A stretch of 64,000 bases of DNA from QWQI01 sp964608915 (GTDB lineage: Bacteria; Planctomycetota; Planctomycetia; Isosphaerales; Isosphaeraceae). The position numbers and the translations under genes are program-made. The notes under the pieces were generated by a model. That model saw nothing but the letters and a program-made list of their open reading frames with translations, made no database searches and was not told where the DNA came from. Of the stretch, positions 26,456 to 35,875 are shown piece by piece; within the stretch, counting starts at the first letter, position 1; every line of letters begins with the position of its first letter. The stretch is from assembly GCA_964608915.1 (NCBI GenBank), contig CAZSQA010000015.1, positions 1 through 64,000 of the forward strand, given 5' to 3'.

Positions 26456-27103
26456 ATGAGCATCGCGACACGAATCGAGCCGAATGACACCGATACCGCC
26501 GATCGTTCCATGCTGCACGCTCAACCCGTCGCGATCGTCATTCCTGACGGCACCCGACTGAAGACGACTTCCGCCGATTTCGAACGCCTGACGGCAGCGA
26601 ACCGGGATCTTCGGCTCGAGATGTCCGGATCAGGAGAATTGATCGTCATGGCTCCTGAAGGGTCTGTCACGGGTGCGACGAATTTTCTGATCGCCGGCAA
26701 GTTATTCGTCTGGATCGCAGAATACGGCGGGGTCGGCTTCGGCAGTTCGGCGGGCTTCACCCTGCCGAACGGAGCGATTCGAGCACCCGACGTCGCCTGG
26801 ATCTCGGCGGATCGCTGGCAAGGCTTGCCCGCATCCGAGAAAACGGGCTTCGCCCGAATCGTTCCCGACTTCGTCGTCGAGTTACGGGCACCGTCAGACA
26901 AGATCGAAGACTGCCACGCAAAAATGGCGGAATACGCCGCCGTGGGCGTTCGCCTGGGCTGGCTGATCGATCCCGAGGCGAAAACCGTGACGGTCTATCG
27001 CCCCGGCCAGGAGCCCCGGCTTCTGGAAAACCCTGAACGAGTATCGGGCGAGGACGTTCTGCCCGGGTTCGAACTGGAGACCAGGCCGATTTTCAGCGGT
27101 TGA
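26456..27103 (+). CDS. Uma2 family restriction-endonuclease-fold protein
   Basis: A 215-residue Uma2 (DUF820) protein with the PD-(D/E)xK fold. The motifs are IRAPDVAWIS (Asp), PDFVVELRAPSDKIEDCHAKMAEYAAVGVRLGWLIDPEAKTV... with the conserved Glu, and the closing VYRPGQEP. Uma2 proteins are abundant in planctomycetes and cyanobacteria and are of unclear function; they are often taken to be mobile or selfish endonucleases. GGGAGG lies eight bases before the ATG at 26456. It splits the DUF362 gene from the polyferredoxin gene and seems unrelated to the redox role. Confidence 0.9.
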   Translation: MSIATRIEPNDTDTADRSMLHAQPVAIVIPDGTRLKTTSADFERLTAANRDLRLEMSGSGELIVMAPEGSVTGATNFLIAGKLFVWIAEYGGVGFGSSAGFTLPNGAIRAPDVAWISADRWQGLPASEKTGFARIVPDFVVELRAPSDKIEDCHAKMAEYAAVGVRLGWLIDPEAKTVTVYRPGQEPRLLENPERVSGEDVLPGFELETRPIFSG

Positions 27104-27243
27104 GTCCATGCTGGCCGAGTGCCGGTTCCATGACGCTTGGAACCGTCGCCGCGACATGCTAGATTGTGGGGGTCGAGTCTCGGGACCAGGAGTTGCCGAC
27201 CGCCCCGGAGCCTTCCCGTCCGTGCCGTGGAGCTTTTCGAAAA

Positions 27244-28929
27244 ATGGTCCAGATCCGACGTGCCTACGAAGTTCTCTTCCTCGGCCTTTTCCTGTTTTTC
27301 CTGCTCGTCACGGACCTTCGCTACCTGAAGGGCTGGCCGGTTTCGATCTTCCTCGAAGCCACGCCCCTGGTGGCCGTGAGCACGGCCCTGACGACCCACA
27401 CGATTTACCGGAATCTGTGGTGGGGCGTTTTCATTCTCGGCGTCACGATGATGTTCGGCCGGGTCTGGTGTAACTGGATGTGCCCGTTCGGCATTCTTCA
27501 CCACTTCTTCGGCTACATCGGCAACCGCAAAAACACGAAGCAGCTGATCGAAGTCAACCGGTACCGCTGGTGGTATTCGATCAAATACTACATCCTGATC
27601 GCGATGCTTGTGATGGCCGGGGCCTGGATCATCCCGACCTTGGTCGCCACTCCGGGCGAAGTCATCTCGGCCTGGAACACCGATGAGGGCTCCGCCGCGA
27701 CGCGCCCCGTTCGAGCCCTGGCGAACGGGTTTACGGCAGCGGCGGACCGCTACAAGGAAGGCGGCTCGAATCTGCAGATCGGCCTTCTCGATCCGATCGC
27801 CCTGACGGTCCGGTCGATGACGACGAGCGTATTGCCCGTAGCCCATATCGCGACGGAAAGCATTTACACCGAGCCGCGTGAATACTGGTATGCCTGGATC
27901 GTCGGCCTGATCTTCGCGGGCTTTCTGGTCGCGAACTGGTGGATTCCCCGGTTTTTCTGCCGCGCCGTCTGCCCGCTGGGTGCCCTGCTCGGCATTCTCA
28001 GCCGGTTTTCGCTGTGGCGGATCGACCGCGACCCTGTCCGATGCACCGACTGCGACCTGTGTCTGAAGAATTGTGAAGGCGCTTCCGACCCGCATAAGGA
28101 CCTCCGCAAAAGCGAGTGCTTCGTCTGCCTGAACTGCATCGAAGACTGTCCGCACGATGCACTGACGTATCGCTTCCTGCCTCGCAAGGCGAGCGAAATC
28201 ACCTGGCCGGCCGTGGGGCGACGTCAGGTGCTGCTGGCAGGCATCTTCGGCTCGCTTTTCTTCCCGATGACCAAACTCTCGGGTGGCGTCAAAAAGAATT
28301 TCTCACGATACGCGATCCGGCCGCCGGGATCGGTCGCCGAAGACGAATTCCTGCGCCGCTGCATCAAGTGCGACCAGTGCATCCGCGTTTGCCCGACGAA
28401 CGTTCTTCAGCCGGCCCTGTTCGAAGCAGGCGTGCTGGGGTTGTGGACGCCCATCATGATCTCCAAAATGGGCTGGTGCGAACTGAACTGCACCCTGTGC
28501 AGCCAGGTCTGCCCGACCGGGGCGATCCGCGAAATCTCGATCGCCGAGAAACTCGGGACAGGTCCGTTCGAAGCCAAGGGGCCGATCAAGACGGGCACTG
28601 CGTTTTACGAACGGGGCCGATGTCTGCCCTGGGCCATGGACGTCGACTGTGTCGTGTGCGAGGAGGTCTGTCCGACGAGCCCGAAGGCGATCTTCACGCG
28701 GAACATCGAAATCACCGACCGCTGGGGCAAGACCCTGCACCTCAAGCGGCCCTATATCGACCCGGAAAAGTGCATCGGTTGCGGAATTTGCGAGCACGAA
28801 TGCCCCGTGAAAGACGAGCCGGCCGTCTACGTGACGGCGATCGGCGAAACTCGCGACAAGAGCCGGTCTCTTCTGCTTTCTCTGGTGGACGATCCGGCCG
28901 GTGCGCAGGATCTCGTCAGTCTCGGTTGA
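27244..28929 (+). CDS. membrane polyferredoxin (NapH/NosR-like 4Fe-4S protein)
   Basis: About 561 residues. The N-terminal half has five or six membrane spans with two CxxxCP motifs at membrane edges (WCNWMCPFG and FCRAVCPLG), as in NapH/NosR-type quinol-linked proteins. The C-terminal half has a series of ferredoxin motifs: CTDCDLCLKNC, CFVCLNCIEDCP, CIKCDQCIRVCP, CTLCSQVCP, CVVCEEVCP and CIGCGICEHECP. This is enough for several 4Fe-4S clusters. It would pass electrons between the quinone pool and an exported or cytoplasmic partner. The neighbouring DUF362 and DUF6599-like genes are the likely partners. Confidence 0.88.
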   Translation: MVQIRRAYEVLFLGLFLFFLLVTDLRYLKGWPVSIFLEATPLVAVSTALTTHTIYRNLWWGVFILGVTMMFGRVWCNWMCPFGILHHFFGYIGNRKNTKQLIEVNRYRWWYSIKYYILIAMLVMAGAWIIPTLVATPGEVISAWNTDEGSAATRPVRALANGFTAAADRYKEGGSNLQIGLLDPIALTVRSMTTSVLPVAHIATESIYTEPREYWYAWIVGLIFAGFLVANWWIPRFFCRAVCPLGALLGILSRFSLWRIDRDPVRCTDCDLCLKNCEGASDPHKDLRKSECFVCLNCIEDCPHDALTYRFLPRKASEITWPAVGRRQVLLAGIFGSLFFPMTKLSGGVKKNFSRYAIRPPGSVAEDEFLRRCIKCDQCIRVCPTNVLQPALFEAGVLGLWTPIMISKMGWCELNCTLCSQVCPTGAIREISIAEKLGTGPFEAKGPIKTGTAFYERGRCLPWAMDVDCVVCEEVCPTSPKAIFTRNIEITDRWGKTLHLKRPYIDPEKCIGCGICEHECPVKDEPAVYVTAIGETRDKSRSLLLSLVDDPAGAQDLVSLG

Positions 28930-29020
28930 TGGACGAATCGACCTGCTGAAGTGCATGATGGATAAGGATCCCCCACGACGGAATGGAGAAGGATGGCCGC
29001 GACGGACATGAGAGGTATCG

Positions 29021-29683
29021 ATGCGTTTGCTGATCGACGGCTACAACCTTCTGCACGCTCAAGGGCTCACCGGGCCCGCGCATGACGCGGAGCGGCTGCG
29101 GAAGGCCCGCGAAAAGCTGCTCAAGACGCTCTCGAAACGGCTCAGCCCGATGGACAGGCACGTGACCCGCGTCATTTTCGACTCCGCGCAGAAGCTGCCT
29201 GTCGCCCCGAAGATGCTCTGGGTCGATGGCATCACCGTCGAATTCGCCGCGGAATCGTCGTCGGCCGATGAGCGGGTCATCGACCTGATCGACCGGCACG
29301 ATGCGCCGAAAAAGCTTGTCGTCGTCAGTTCCGACAACGAAATCGCGGACGCCGCGAGGCGGCGCGGGTGCCGGATCATCGGTGCCGACGAGTTCATGGA
29401 AATCCTCGAAGATCCCCGCCGGCCAGTTCTTATGCCCCTGAACGTCGCGAAACCCGCATCGCTGGGACGATCCGCCACGCAGCTCCCTGAAGGCATTGTG
29501 CCGAAAGAGACCGATTATTGGCTTGAGCAGTTCGCCGATCTGGTTTCCGACGAAACGATCGCTCAAAGGCTGGACAGGGAACACACGATTCTGAAGTCGA
29601 TCGACGTCGCCGCGATCGAGCGGGAGATTCGGGATTCCGACCCCTTCGAAAAGAAAACGCGAAAACCGCCGTCGAAATCGTAA
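29021..29683 (+). CDS. NYN domain (YacP-like) putative ribonuclease
   Basis: A 220-residue protein. Residues 1-135 are a PIN-like NYN domain of YacP type: LLIDGYNLLHAQG with the first acidic residue, RVIFDSAQKLP, VEFAAESSSADERVIDLI, and LVVVSSDNEIADAARRRGCRIIGADEF. These acidic residues would bind metal for RNA cleavage, by analogy with YacP/Rae1. The C-terminal 85 residues are a helical, basic tail with no recognised fold. It is a stand-alone gene upstream of DUF1501. Confidence 0.88.
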   Translation: MRLLIDGYNLLHAQGLTGPAHDAERLRKAREKLLKTLSKRLSPMDRHVTRVIFDSAQKLPVAPKMLWVDGITVEFAAESSSADERVIDLIDRHDAPKKLVVVSSDNEIADAARRRGCRIIGADEFMEILEDPRRPVLMPLNVAKPASLGRSATQLPEGIVPKETDYWLEQFADLVSDETIAQRLDREHTILKSIDVAAIEREIRDSDPFEKKTRKPPSKS

Positions 29684-29864
29684 AAGAAATCCGCTTCGAA
29701 GTCGAATTCCGATCGAGTAAGATTACGATAACTCTCCTGCCCCGACGTCAGTTCGCATCCGAAGCCTGGAACATCGACTTTCCCGAAGTCTCCACTCTGC
29801 CCCTGCTTCGGGCTGACGATCGCCGCCCTTCCCTGAACATTCCCTTCCGGGAGCCTGGCCCGCG

Positions 29865-31274
29865 ATGAACCCACCGCTTTCGCCCTCCGCTCACTCACGT
29901 CATCACGCGCAGGGAGCTTCGCAATTTCGTCCCGCCGCGTCAGATATGCTGCGAATCGGCTCGGCCTCGCGCCGCTGGTTCCTTCAGGCTGGCCTGGGCG
30001 GCATCGCCGGGGTGTCGACGTCCAGCATCCTGGCGGCGGAAGCCGCTGTACCGAAATCGCGAAGATCTTCGTCGAACAAGAAGTCCGTCATTCTCTTCTG
30101 GCTTTCGGGCGGGCCCAGCCACATCGACATGTGGGACCCCAAACCCCATGCCACGGAGCAGATTCGCGGCCCCTGGGGCACCATCGAGACCACCGTCCCG
30201 GGCATTCGCATATCGGAGCATCTGCCGCGACAGGCCGCGATGATGCACAGAATGTCGATCCTTCGCTCCGTCGACTGTTCCGCCAGCAATCACACGCCGA
30301 TCACGATGCAAGCCGGCCACCCTCTGGCTCGCCGCACCGACGACGGCAAGGACGGCGGCGGTTTCCCTTCGATGGGCTCTGTCGCCGCGAAATTCGCAGG
30401 CCCCGTCGACCCCGCCCTGCCCCCATTCGTCGCCCTGGCCGACAGCATGAAGGCCGACATCTGGGGCTCCGGCGATATGGGCAGCGCCTTTCAGCCGATT
30501 CAGGGCACGGCTCTGGCCGGTTCGTTCGCCCCGCCCAAGGGTGTCTCGATCGATCGGCTCACGCATCGGGAACATCTTCGGCGCAGCTTCGATACCCTTC
30601 AGCGGTCCGTTGACGAATCGGCCTCAGCGGCGAGCCTCGACCGCTACACCAGCCTCGCCACCGACATGATCCTCTCCGGCAAAGCCCTCAAGGCGTTCGA
30701 TACCAGCCGCGAAGATCCCCGCCTGCGCGACGCCTACGGACGCACCAGCGTCGGCGAAAAAGCCCTGCTGGCCAGGCGAATGGTCGAAGCGGGCGTGCGG
30801 TTCGTCGTCGTCAGCGGCGCCTGGGGCTATTTCGACCACCACGGCGACCACGTCCAGTGGAAGGGCATCGAAAAAGGCCTGAAACCCCTGATGCCCCATG
30901 TGGACAACGCCTTTGCCACCTTGATCATGGACCTCGAACAGCGCGGGCTTCTGGACGACACTCTTGTGCTCATGATGGGCGAGTTCGGCCGGGCCCCGGT
31001 GATCAACAAGGAAGCCGGCCGCGAGCACTGGACGAACGTCATGTCGATGCTCGTCGCCGGCGGCGGCCTGAACCACGGCCAGGCGATCGGTGCGTCTGAC
31101 TCAAAGGGGCACAGCATCCTCGACCGGAAAATCACGCCCCAGGACATTGCCTCGACCGTGTTCCGCCATCTCGGGATCGACCTCGACGCCAACTGGACCG
31201 ATCCGCAGGGCCGGCCGATTCCTCTGGTCTACAACGGCGGTCAGCCGATTCAGGAACTCTTCGGTAAGGTTTGA
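29865..31274 (+). CDS. DUF1501 domain protein, second copy
   Basis: A 469-residue DUF1501 paralogue of the protein at 11004. The pre-core segment has a Tat-like signal (SRRWFLQAGLGGIAGVST), preceded by an unusual 35-residue N-terminal extension; the ATG at 29946 could be the true start. The core has SVILFWLSGGPSHIDMWDPKP, SILRSVDCSASNHTPI, VVSGAWGYFDHHGDH and VLMMGEFGRAP followed by GREHWTNVMSMLVAGGG. The putative metal-site Asp of the first motif (DGGPSH in the other copy) is Ser here (SGGPSH). The function of the family is unknown. Confidence 0.92.
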   Translation: MNPPLSPSAHSRHHAQGASQFRPAASDMLRIGSASRRWFLQAGLGGIAGVSTSSILAAEAAVPKSRRSSSNKKSVILFWLSGGPSHIDMWDPKPHATEQIRGPWGTIETTVPGIRISEHLPRQAAMMHRMSILRSVDCSASNHTPITMQAGHPLARRTDDGKDGGGFPSMGSVAAKFAGPVDPALPPFVALADSMKADIWGSGDMGSAFQPIQGTALAGSFAPPKGVSIDRLTHREHLRRSFDTLQRSVDESASAASLDRYTSLATDMILSGKALKAFDTSREDPRLRDAYGRTSVGEKALLARRMVEAGVRFVVVSGAWGYFDHHGDHVQWKGIEKGLKPLMPHVDNAFATLIMDLEQRGLLDDTLVLMMGEFGRAPVINKEAGREHWTNVMSMLVAGGGLNHGQAIGASDSKGHSILDRKITPQDIASTVFRHLGIDLDANWTDPQGRPIPLVYNGGQPIQELFGKV

Positions 31275-31431
31275 TCGATCGATTCAGGCCTTTTCCAAAA
31301 CGCAACCCGCTTGACCCGGCGATCGCTTCGCCGGATGATTCCATGAGATCCGAATCGCACGGAACCCGGCCCGAAACGTTCCGGTCGAGTGATGGTGTGT
31401 GTCGATCCGAATCCTCTTTCAGGAGCCGCTC

Positions 31432-31686
31432 ATGGGCGGAAATAGCATGAGCCTGATCATGTTTCTCGTCATCGGGATCGCCGCCGGATGGCTCGCCAAT
31501 CAGCTCATGAAGGGCGGAGACGGCGGGATCATTTCGAACCTGATCGTGGGCGTGATCGGGGCGATCCTCGGCGGCGTGATCTTTCGATTCCTGAGCATCG
31601 CAGCGACGGGAGCGATCGGTGAACTCATCTCGGCCACGGTCGGGGCCATGGTCCTGATCTGGGGCCTGCGAATGATCAAGCGATAA
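31432..31686 (+). CDS. GlsB/YeaQ/YmgE family membrane protein
   Basis: An 84-residue protein with three hydrophobic segments and the Gly-rich pattern of the transglycosylase-associated (YeaQ/YmgE) family: GIAAGWLANQLMKGGDGGIISNLIVGVIGAILGGVIF. In other bacteria members are stress-induced inner membrane proteins of unknown mechanism. The ATG at 31432 is chosen because AGGAG lies seven bases upstream; the frame is open to 31399, and a further ATG lies at 31447. It stands alone. Confidence 0.92.
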   Translation: MGGNSMSLIMFLVIGIAAGWLANQLMKGGDGGIISNLIVGVIGAILGGVIFRFLSIAATGAIGELISATVGAMVLIWGLRMIKR

Positions 31687-31736
31687 ACAATCTTCGATGG
31701 ATCTGGCTGAAATTCGATAATCTGTCACCGAATGAG

Positions 31737-32183
31737 ATGGGCCGTATGAATTGGCGCAACGCATTGGGAGCCCTTGTACTTCTCGCCGTTTCACCGATTT
31801 CGTACGCCGAAGATGCCGCGAAAGCCCAGCTGAAAAAGCTCGAAGGCACGTGGCAACTGGTTTCGGCCGTGACGGACGGTAAGCCGGCAGCCGATGACTT
31901 CGTCGCGAAAGTCCAGGTCATCATCAAGGACGGCAAGCATTCGGTCAAAATCGAAGGCGAATTGGTCGTCAAGGAAATCCCTGTCGAAGTCGACACTTCG
32001 ACCGACCCGAAATCGACGACCGACACACTGCCGGACGGTCAGACGATCCTGGGCATCTACAAGCTCGAAGGCGACAAGCTCACGAGTTGCGTGGCGAAGC
32101 CGGGCCAGGAAAGGCCCAAGGCATTCGCAGCCGAAGCTGGTTCAGGGCTCACCCTCAGGGTTTTTCGGCGCGTCCGCGACTGA
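31737..32183 (+). CDS. TIGR03067 domain secreted protein
   Basis: A 148-residue protein with a signal peptide (about 24 residues, ending SPISYA) followed by the TIGR03067 core: LKKLEGTWQLVSAVTDGKPA, an alternating strand region and the closing LEGDKLTSCVAKPGQERPKAF. This is a lipocalin-like paralogous family expanded in planctomycetes, function unknown. The second Met, at 31746, may be the real start. Its last 42 bases overlap the convergent membrane protein gene on the other strand. Confidence 0.88.
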   Translation: MGRMNWRNALGALVLLAVSPISYAEDAAKAQLKKLEGTWQLVSAVTDGKPAADDFVAKVQVIIKDGKHSVKIEGELVVKEIPVEVDTSTDPKSTTDTLPDGQTILGIYKLEGDKLTSCVAKPGQERPKAFAAEAGSGLTLRVFRRVRD

Positions 32184-32516
32184 AGCATCACGAGCCTCGG
32201 CCATGGCCGACTTGCGAAGCTGATCCGACAACAACTGAAGCGGGATGTATACTATTACAATCACGTTACTTGCGTAAAATGCGAGTCCGAACCAGGGATC
32301 GACGTAGAAATTCCCGAAGCCACGAACCGGGATGCGATAATCGAATTCGCTGAGGTGCATCCGACGGCCCCATTTCGGGATGGTCCCGATAACACCCCAA
32401 CAAAAGAAAAACGCTGAGATTCCCACAAATCGAAACAGAGCCGGGATTCTGAGCTGAGTCGATCGAGAAGATCGACCGCCCGAATCCGGCTCATGCAATT
32501 CGCCAAGTTCGCTCAT
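32142..32516 (-). CDS. hypothetical two-span membrane protein
   Basis: A 124-residue protein with two membrane segments (FRFVGISAFFFCWGVIGTIP and GLAFYASNVIVIVYIPLQLL). They are joined by a short loop with the charged stretch GRRMHLSEFDYRIPVRGFG. The C-terminal tail is hydrophilic. No family was recognised. The 3' end overlaps the TIGR03067 gene tail to tail. Hydrophobic segments at plausible positions support it as a real gene rather than a shadow of the neighbour, which it overlaps only slightly. Confidence 0.6.
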   Translation of the reverse strand: MSELGELHEPDSGGRSSRSTQLRIPALFRFVGISAFFFCWGVIGTIPKWGRRMHLSEFDYRIPVRGFGNFYVDPWFGLAFYASNVIVIVYIPLQLLSDQLRKSAMAEARDASVADAPKNPEGEP

Positions 32517-32632
32517 CAATCGGAAATCTCGCAATTTTCGTCAGCGTCGCGGTTTGGATGCATCCGCTGACGTCAATTCGCAATTCCAGGCGAATCCATG
32601 ATTTCGCCGACAAGCGACACTGATGTCAGTTT

Positions 32633-33886
32633 TTATGACACATCCGCGGGAACCGGATAGCTCTTGAGCATCTCGGCGACGGCGGCCGCGACGTTGGCCA
32701 GGTGTGCGTCGTCATCCGGGGCCTTGAGCGCTTCGACGATGTAACCGGCCACCTGGCGAATGGCCGATTCGTCCATGCCCCGAGTGGTCAGGGCGGCGGT
32801 GCCCATGCGGATGCCGGAGGGATCCATGGGTTTACGCTGATCGAACGGAATCAGGTTCTTGTTGACGGTCACGCCGGCTTTGCCCAGAGCGGCTTCCGCC
32901 GTTTTGCCCGTCAGGCCCCGGCTGGTCATGTCGATGAGAATCAGGTGATTGTCCGTACCGCCGGAAATCAGGCGGAAGCCGGCCTTCATCAGCTCTTCGC
33001 CGAGCGTTTTCGCATTGGCCACGACCTGAGCGGCGTACTTTGCGAAGTCGGGGCGAAGCGCTTCGCCGAAGCAGACGGCCTTGCCGGCGATGACGTGCTC
33101 GAGTGGCCCGCCCTGAAGGCCCGGGAAGACGGCCATGTCGATCTTCTTCTGCCATTCGGCCTTGCACAGGACGATGCCGCCCCGAGGGCCTCGCAGGGTC
33201 TTGTGCGTGGTCGTCGTCACGAAGTCGCTCACCGGCACCGGGTTCGGATGCACGCCACCGGCGACCAGCCCGGCGATGTGGGCCATGTCCACGAACAGCA
33301 GGGCGCCGACTTCGCGGGCGATTTCGGCAAAACGGTCGAAATCGATCTTCCGGGGATAGGCACTCGCCCCGGCCAGAATCATCTTCGGCTTATGCTGGCG
33401 GGCCAGTTCGGCCAGTCCGTCATAATCGAGCTGCTCAGTCTCGCGGCTCAGGCCATACGGCACGATATTGTACCAGCGGCCGGAAAAGTTCAGCTTCATG
33501 CCGTGGGTCAGGTGGCCGCCTTGGGCCAGGTCCATGGCCATCACGGTATCGCCGATTTCCAGGGCGGCGTAATACACGGCCTGATTGGCCGTGGCGCCGG
33601 AGTGGGGTTGCACGTTGGCGTGTTCGGAGCCGAAGAGTTTTTTGGCCCGGTCGATCGCGAGCTGCTCGGACGAATCGACATGCTGGCAGCCGCCGTAGTA
33701 GCGTTTGCCCGGCAGGCCTTCGGCGTATTTGTTCGTGAGGACGGAGCCGACGGCCTCCATGATGGCGCGGCTGGTGTAGTTTTCCGATGCGATCAGTTCC
33801 AGCTCGTCACGCTGGCGATGTTCTTCCGCACGAATGGCGGCATAGACTTCGGGATCCTGACGGCGAAGGATTTCCAGGTCGGACAT
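32633..33886 (-). CDS. glyA: serine hydroxymethyltransferase
   Basis: PLP enzyme that converts serine and tetrahydrofolate to glycine and 5,10-methylene-THF, the main one-carbon source. Full-length at about 417 residues: LELIASENYTSRAIMEAVGSVLTNKYAEGLPGKRYYGGC near the start, ANVQPHSGATANQAVY, VDMAHIAGLVAGG, the PLP-lysine motif TTTTHKTLRGPRGG, and TDNHLILIDMTSRGLTG. The ATG at 33886 (MSDLEIL) matches the usual N-terminus better than the ATG at 33925. It is last in a minus-strand series after prfB and an unknown gene. Confidence 0.97.
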   Translation of the reverse strand: MSDLEILRRQDPEVYAAIRAEEHRQRDELELIASENYTSRAIMEAVGSVLTNKYAEGLPGKRYYGGCQHVDSSEQLAIDRAKKLFGSEHANVQPHSGATANQAVYYAALEIGDTVMAMDLAQGGHLTHGMKLNFSGRWYNIVPYGLSRETEQLDYDGLAELARQHKPKMILAGASAYPRKIDFDRFAEIAREVGALLFVDMAHIAGLVAGGVHPNPVPVSDFVTTTTHKTLRGPRGGIVLCKAEWQKKIDMAVFPGLQGGPLEHVIAGKAVCFGEALRPDFAKYAAQVVANAKTLGEELMKAGFRLISGGTDNHLILIDMTSRGLTGKTAEAALGKAGVTVNKNLIPFDQRKPMDPSGIRMGTAALTTRGMDESAIRQVAGYIVEALKAPDDDAHLANVAAAVAEMLKSYPVPADVS

Positions 33887-33979
33887 GGGGGCTCGTTCTC
33901 GATTGGTCGATAGTCGGTCGGACATCCGGGCGATGCGTCCGCCGACCGGTTATTGGCGAACGCTCATTTTAGCAAGAAA

Positions 33980-34603
33980 TCAGGCGGGGTTCACCCACCG
34001 CATGACATAATCCCACTGCAACGTGCGGGCCGGCAAAGGGGTATCGGAGGCAGACGGATCATTCTCTGCCGGCGTGACCTGCAGCCTGAGCGCGGAACGC
34101 CCGGCTTCTGCAAGCGCCAGCCGGGAATTGCCCGCGGCTTCGATCCGCAGGATCGAATCGGCATCCGGCACGGCGATCTCCAGGTGATGCGTGTCGGCTG
34201 TCCGAATCTGGACGGGCGTCGCGAACAGGGTGTATGTCGAGCCGAGCCGCAGCGGCGCTGCCTGACGAACTCTCGCCGCGATGCCGAAACGAAGCTCATC
34301 CGGCCGGTCGAAGCGATGTTCGATCACGGCGGAAAAATGGACCTTCGCCCATTGGCCGACAAGCATGAGCCTCAGGCTGGCGTTATGCGTCTCGACATGC
34401 GACTCCTGGAATACAGGGCTGGTCGGCCCGAGACCCGGTTCGGAGGGATCGAGATCGACGGAACGGATCCGTTCGACGGACGGATCCGTGTGGCATGACA
34501 GAAGGGAATGAGCCAGCCGATCGCCCAGATCGTTCAGAACGAGTTGGGCGCACGGCAGCTTGATCGCGACCGTTTCGCGGCCGCGATCCGGAACGTCGGC
34601 CAC
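33980..34603 (-). CDS. hypothetical protein between prfB and glyA
   Basis: A 207-residue soluble protein beginning at a GTG five bases after the prfB stop; later starts are possible. No signal peptide or membrane segment. The middle alternates hydrophobic and polar residues as beta strands do (ASLRLMLVGQWAKVHFSAVIEH, LRLGSTYTLFATPVQIRTADTHHLEIAV), suggesting a beta-sandwich or lipocalin-like fold. No family was recognised. Its tight spacing to prfB points to co-transcription, and glyA follows 93 bases later, but nothing ties its function to either. Confidence 0.6.
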   Translation of the reverse strand: MADVPDRGRETVAIKLPCAQLVLNDLGDRLAHSLLSCHTDPSVERIRSVDLDPSEPGLGPTSPVFQESHVETHNASLRLMLVGQWAKVHFSAVIEHRFDRPDELRFGIAARVRQAAPLRLGSTYTLFATPVQIRTADTHHLEIAVPDADSILRIEAAGNSRLALAEAGRSALRLQVTPAENDPSASDTPLPARTLQWDYVMRWVNPA

Positions 34604-34608
34604 TCCGG

Positions 34609-35737
34609 TTACGCGCCTTTCTTCACGGCGTCATCGCCCTTGGAGAGGCGCGTACGCAGCAGAGAATTGATGAATTCGTCGATGCGGCCGTCGAGAACGG
34701 CCTGGGGGTTGCCCGATTCGCAGCCCGTACGCAAATCCTTCACGAGCTGATAAGGCTGAAGGACGTAGTTGCGGATCTGGCTGCCGAACGAGATTTCGCC
34801 CTTTTCGTCGTAAGCTTTGGCGTATTCGGCCTCTCGCTTCATTTCTTCCATGCGGATCATTTTGGCCTTCAGGAGCTGAAGGGCCAGGGCGTCGTTCTTG
34901 TGCTGCGAACGTTCGCTGCGGCTTTCCGCGGCGATTCCGGTGGGAAGGTGGGTGTAGCGGACGCCCGACTCCGTCTTGTTCTGGTGCTGACCGCCAGGAC
35001 CGCCACAGCGGAACACGTCACGCTTGAGTTCGTCGTCACGCAGCTCGATGTCGATCTTGTCGTCAATTTCGGGCAACACGTCGACCGAGGCGAACGAAGT
35101 CTGACGTTTGTCGGCCGAACCGAACGGGCTGATCCGGACCAGCCGGTGCACGCCCGACTCACCCTTCAGATACCCGTAGGCATTCTCGCCCCGAATCGCG
35201 ATCGTGACCGTCTGTATCCCGGCGACATCGCCCGGCTCACGGTCGATCAGTTCGAGCTTGTAACGGTGCGACTCAGCCCACATCGTGTACATACGATAAA
35301 GCATGTCGGCCCAGTCGCAGGCCTCTGTGCCGCCGGCGCCGGGGTGAATCGTCACGAAGGCGTTGCAGTGGTCGTTGGGGCCGTTGAGCATGCTCTGCAG
35401 CTCGAAGGCTTCGAAGGCCTTTTCGCCTTCCGTGACACTGTAACGGATGTCGTCGTCGAGCGAGCCGTCAGCCGCTTCGATCGCCAACTCCATCATCGCC
35501 TGAAGATCTTCCGCGGTCTGGCTCAGCCCTTCGAAGGGCTTCAGCACGGAGTTGAGCGTCTTGATCTCGTCGATCGTGGTTTTCGCGGCGTCCTGATCGT
35601 TCCAGAAGTCGGACTGACCCATCCGGTCTTCCAACTCCTTGCGTCGTTCGATTTTGTCGCCGAGGTCAAAGAGAGTCTCGGAGATTGACGATCTTGTCGA
35701 TCAGAGTCCGAGCCTCGCGCTTAAGTTCATCATTCAT
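34609..35737 (-). CDS. prfB: peptide chain release factor 2, programmed +1 frameshift
   Basis: RF2 ends translation at UGA and UAA. The first frame starts at the ATG at 35737 and reads MNDELKREARTLIDKIVN... for 23 codons to an in-frame TGA at 35666-35668 in the context CTT-TGA-C. A +1 shift joins it to the long frame (DLGDKIERRKELEDRMGQ...), giving about 374 residues. The main frame has the codon-recognition tripeptide SPF (RISPFGSADK) and the peptidyl-hydrolysis motif GGQ (CGGPGGQHQNKTESG). The AGGGGG element that stimulates shifting in E. coli is not present at its usual place (CGAGACTCT lies there). The shift autoregulates RF2. Confidence 0.93.
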
Positions 35738-35875
35738 GGTCGGGCAAAGTCTCACGCTTCAAGAGCAGCCAAGCCCACACCGCCGGAATGGAGGTGCACA
35801 TAGTTGACCTTATGCCACTTGCTACGCTTATTTATAGCGGATCGTTCGCTTCTCCGCCAGTCAGGAAGGCCCGGA

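Noticed and set aside
26456..27103. Uma2 protein as a working part of the redox locus
   Set aside because: Uma2 genes occur in many unrelated places in planctomycete genomes, and this one has its own ribosome binding site; insertion is the simpler reading.
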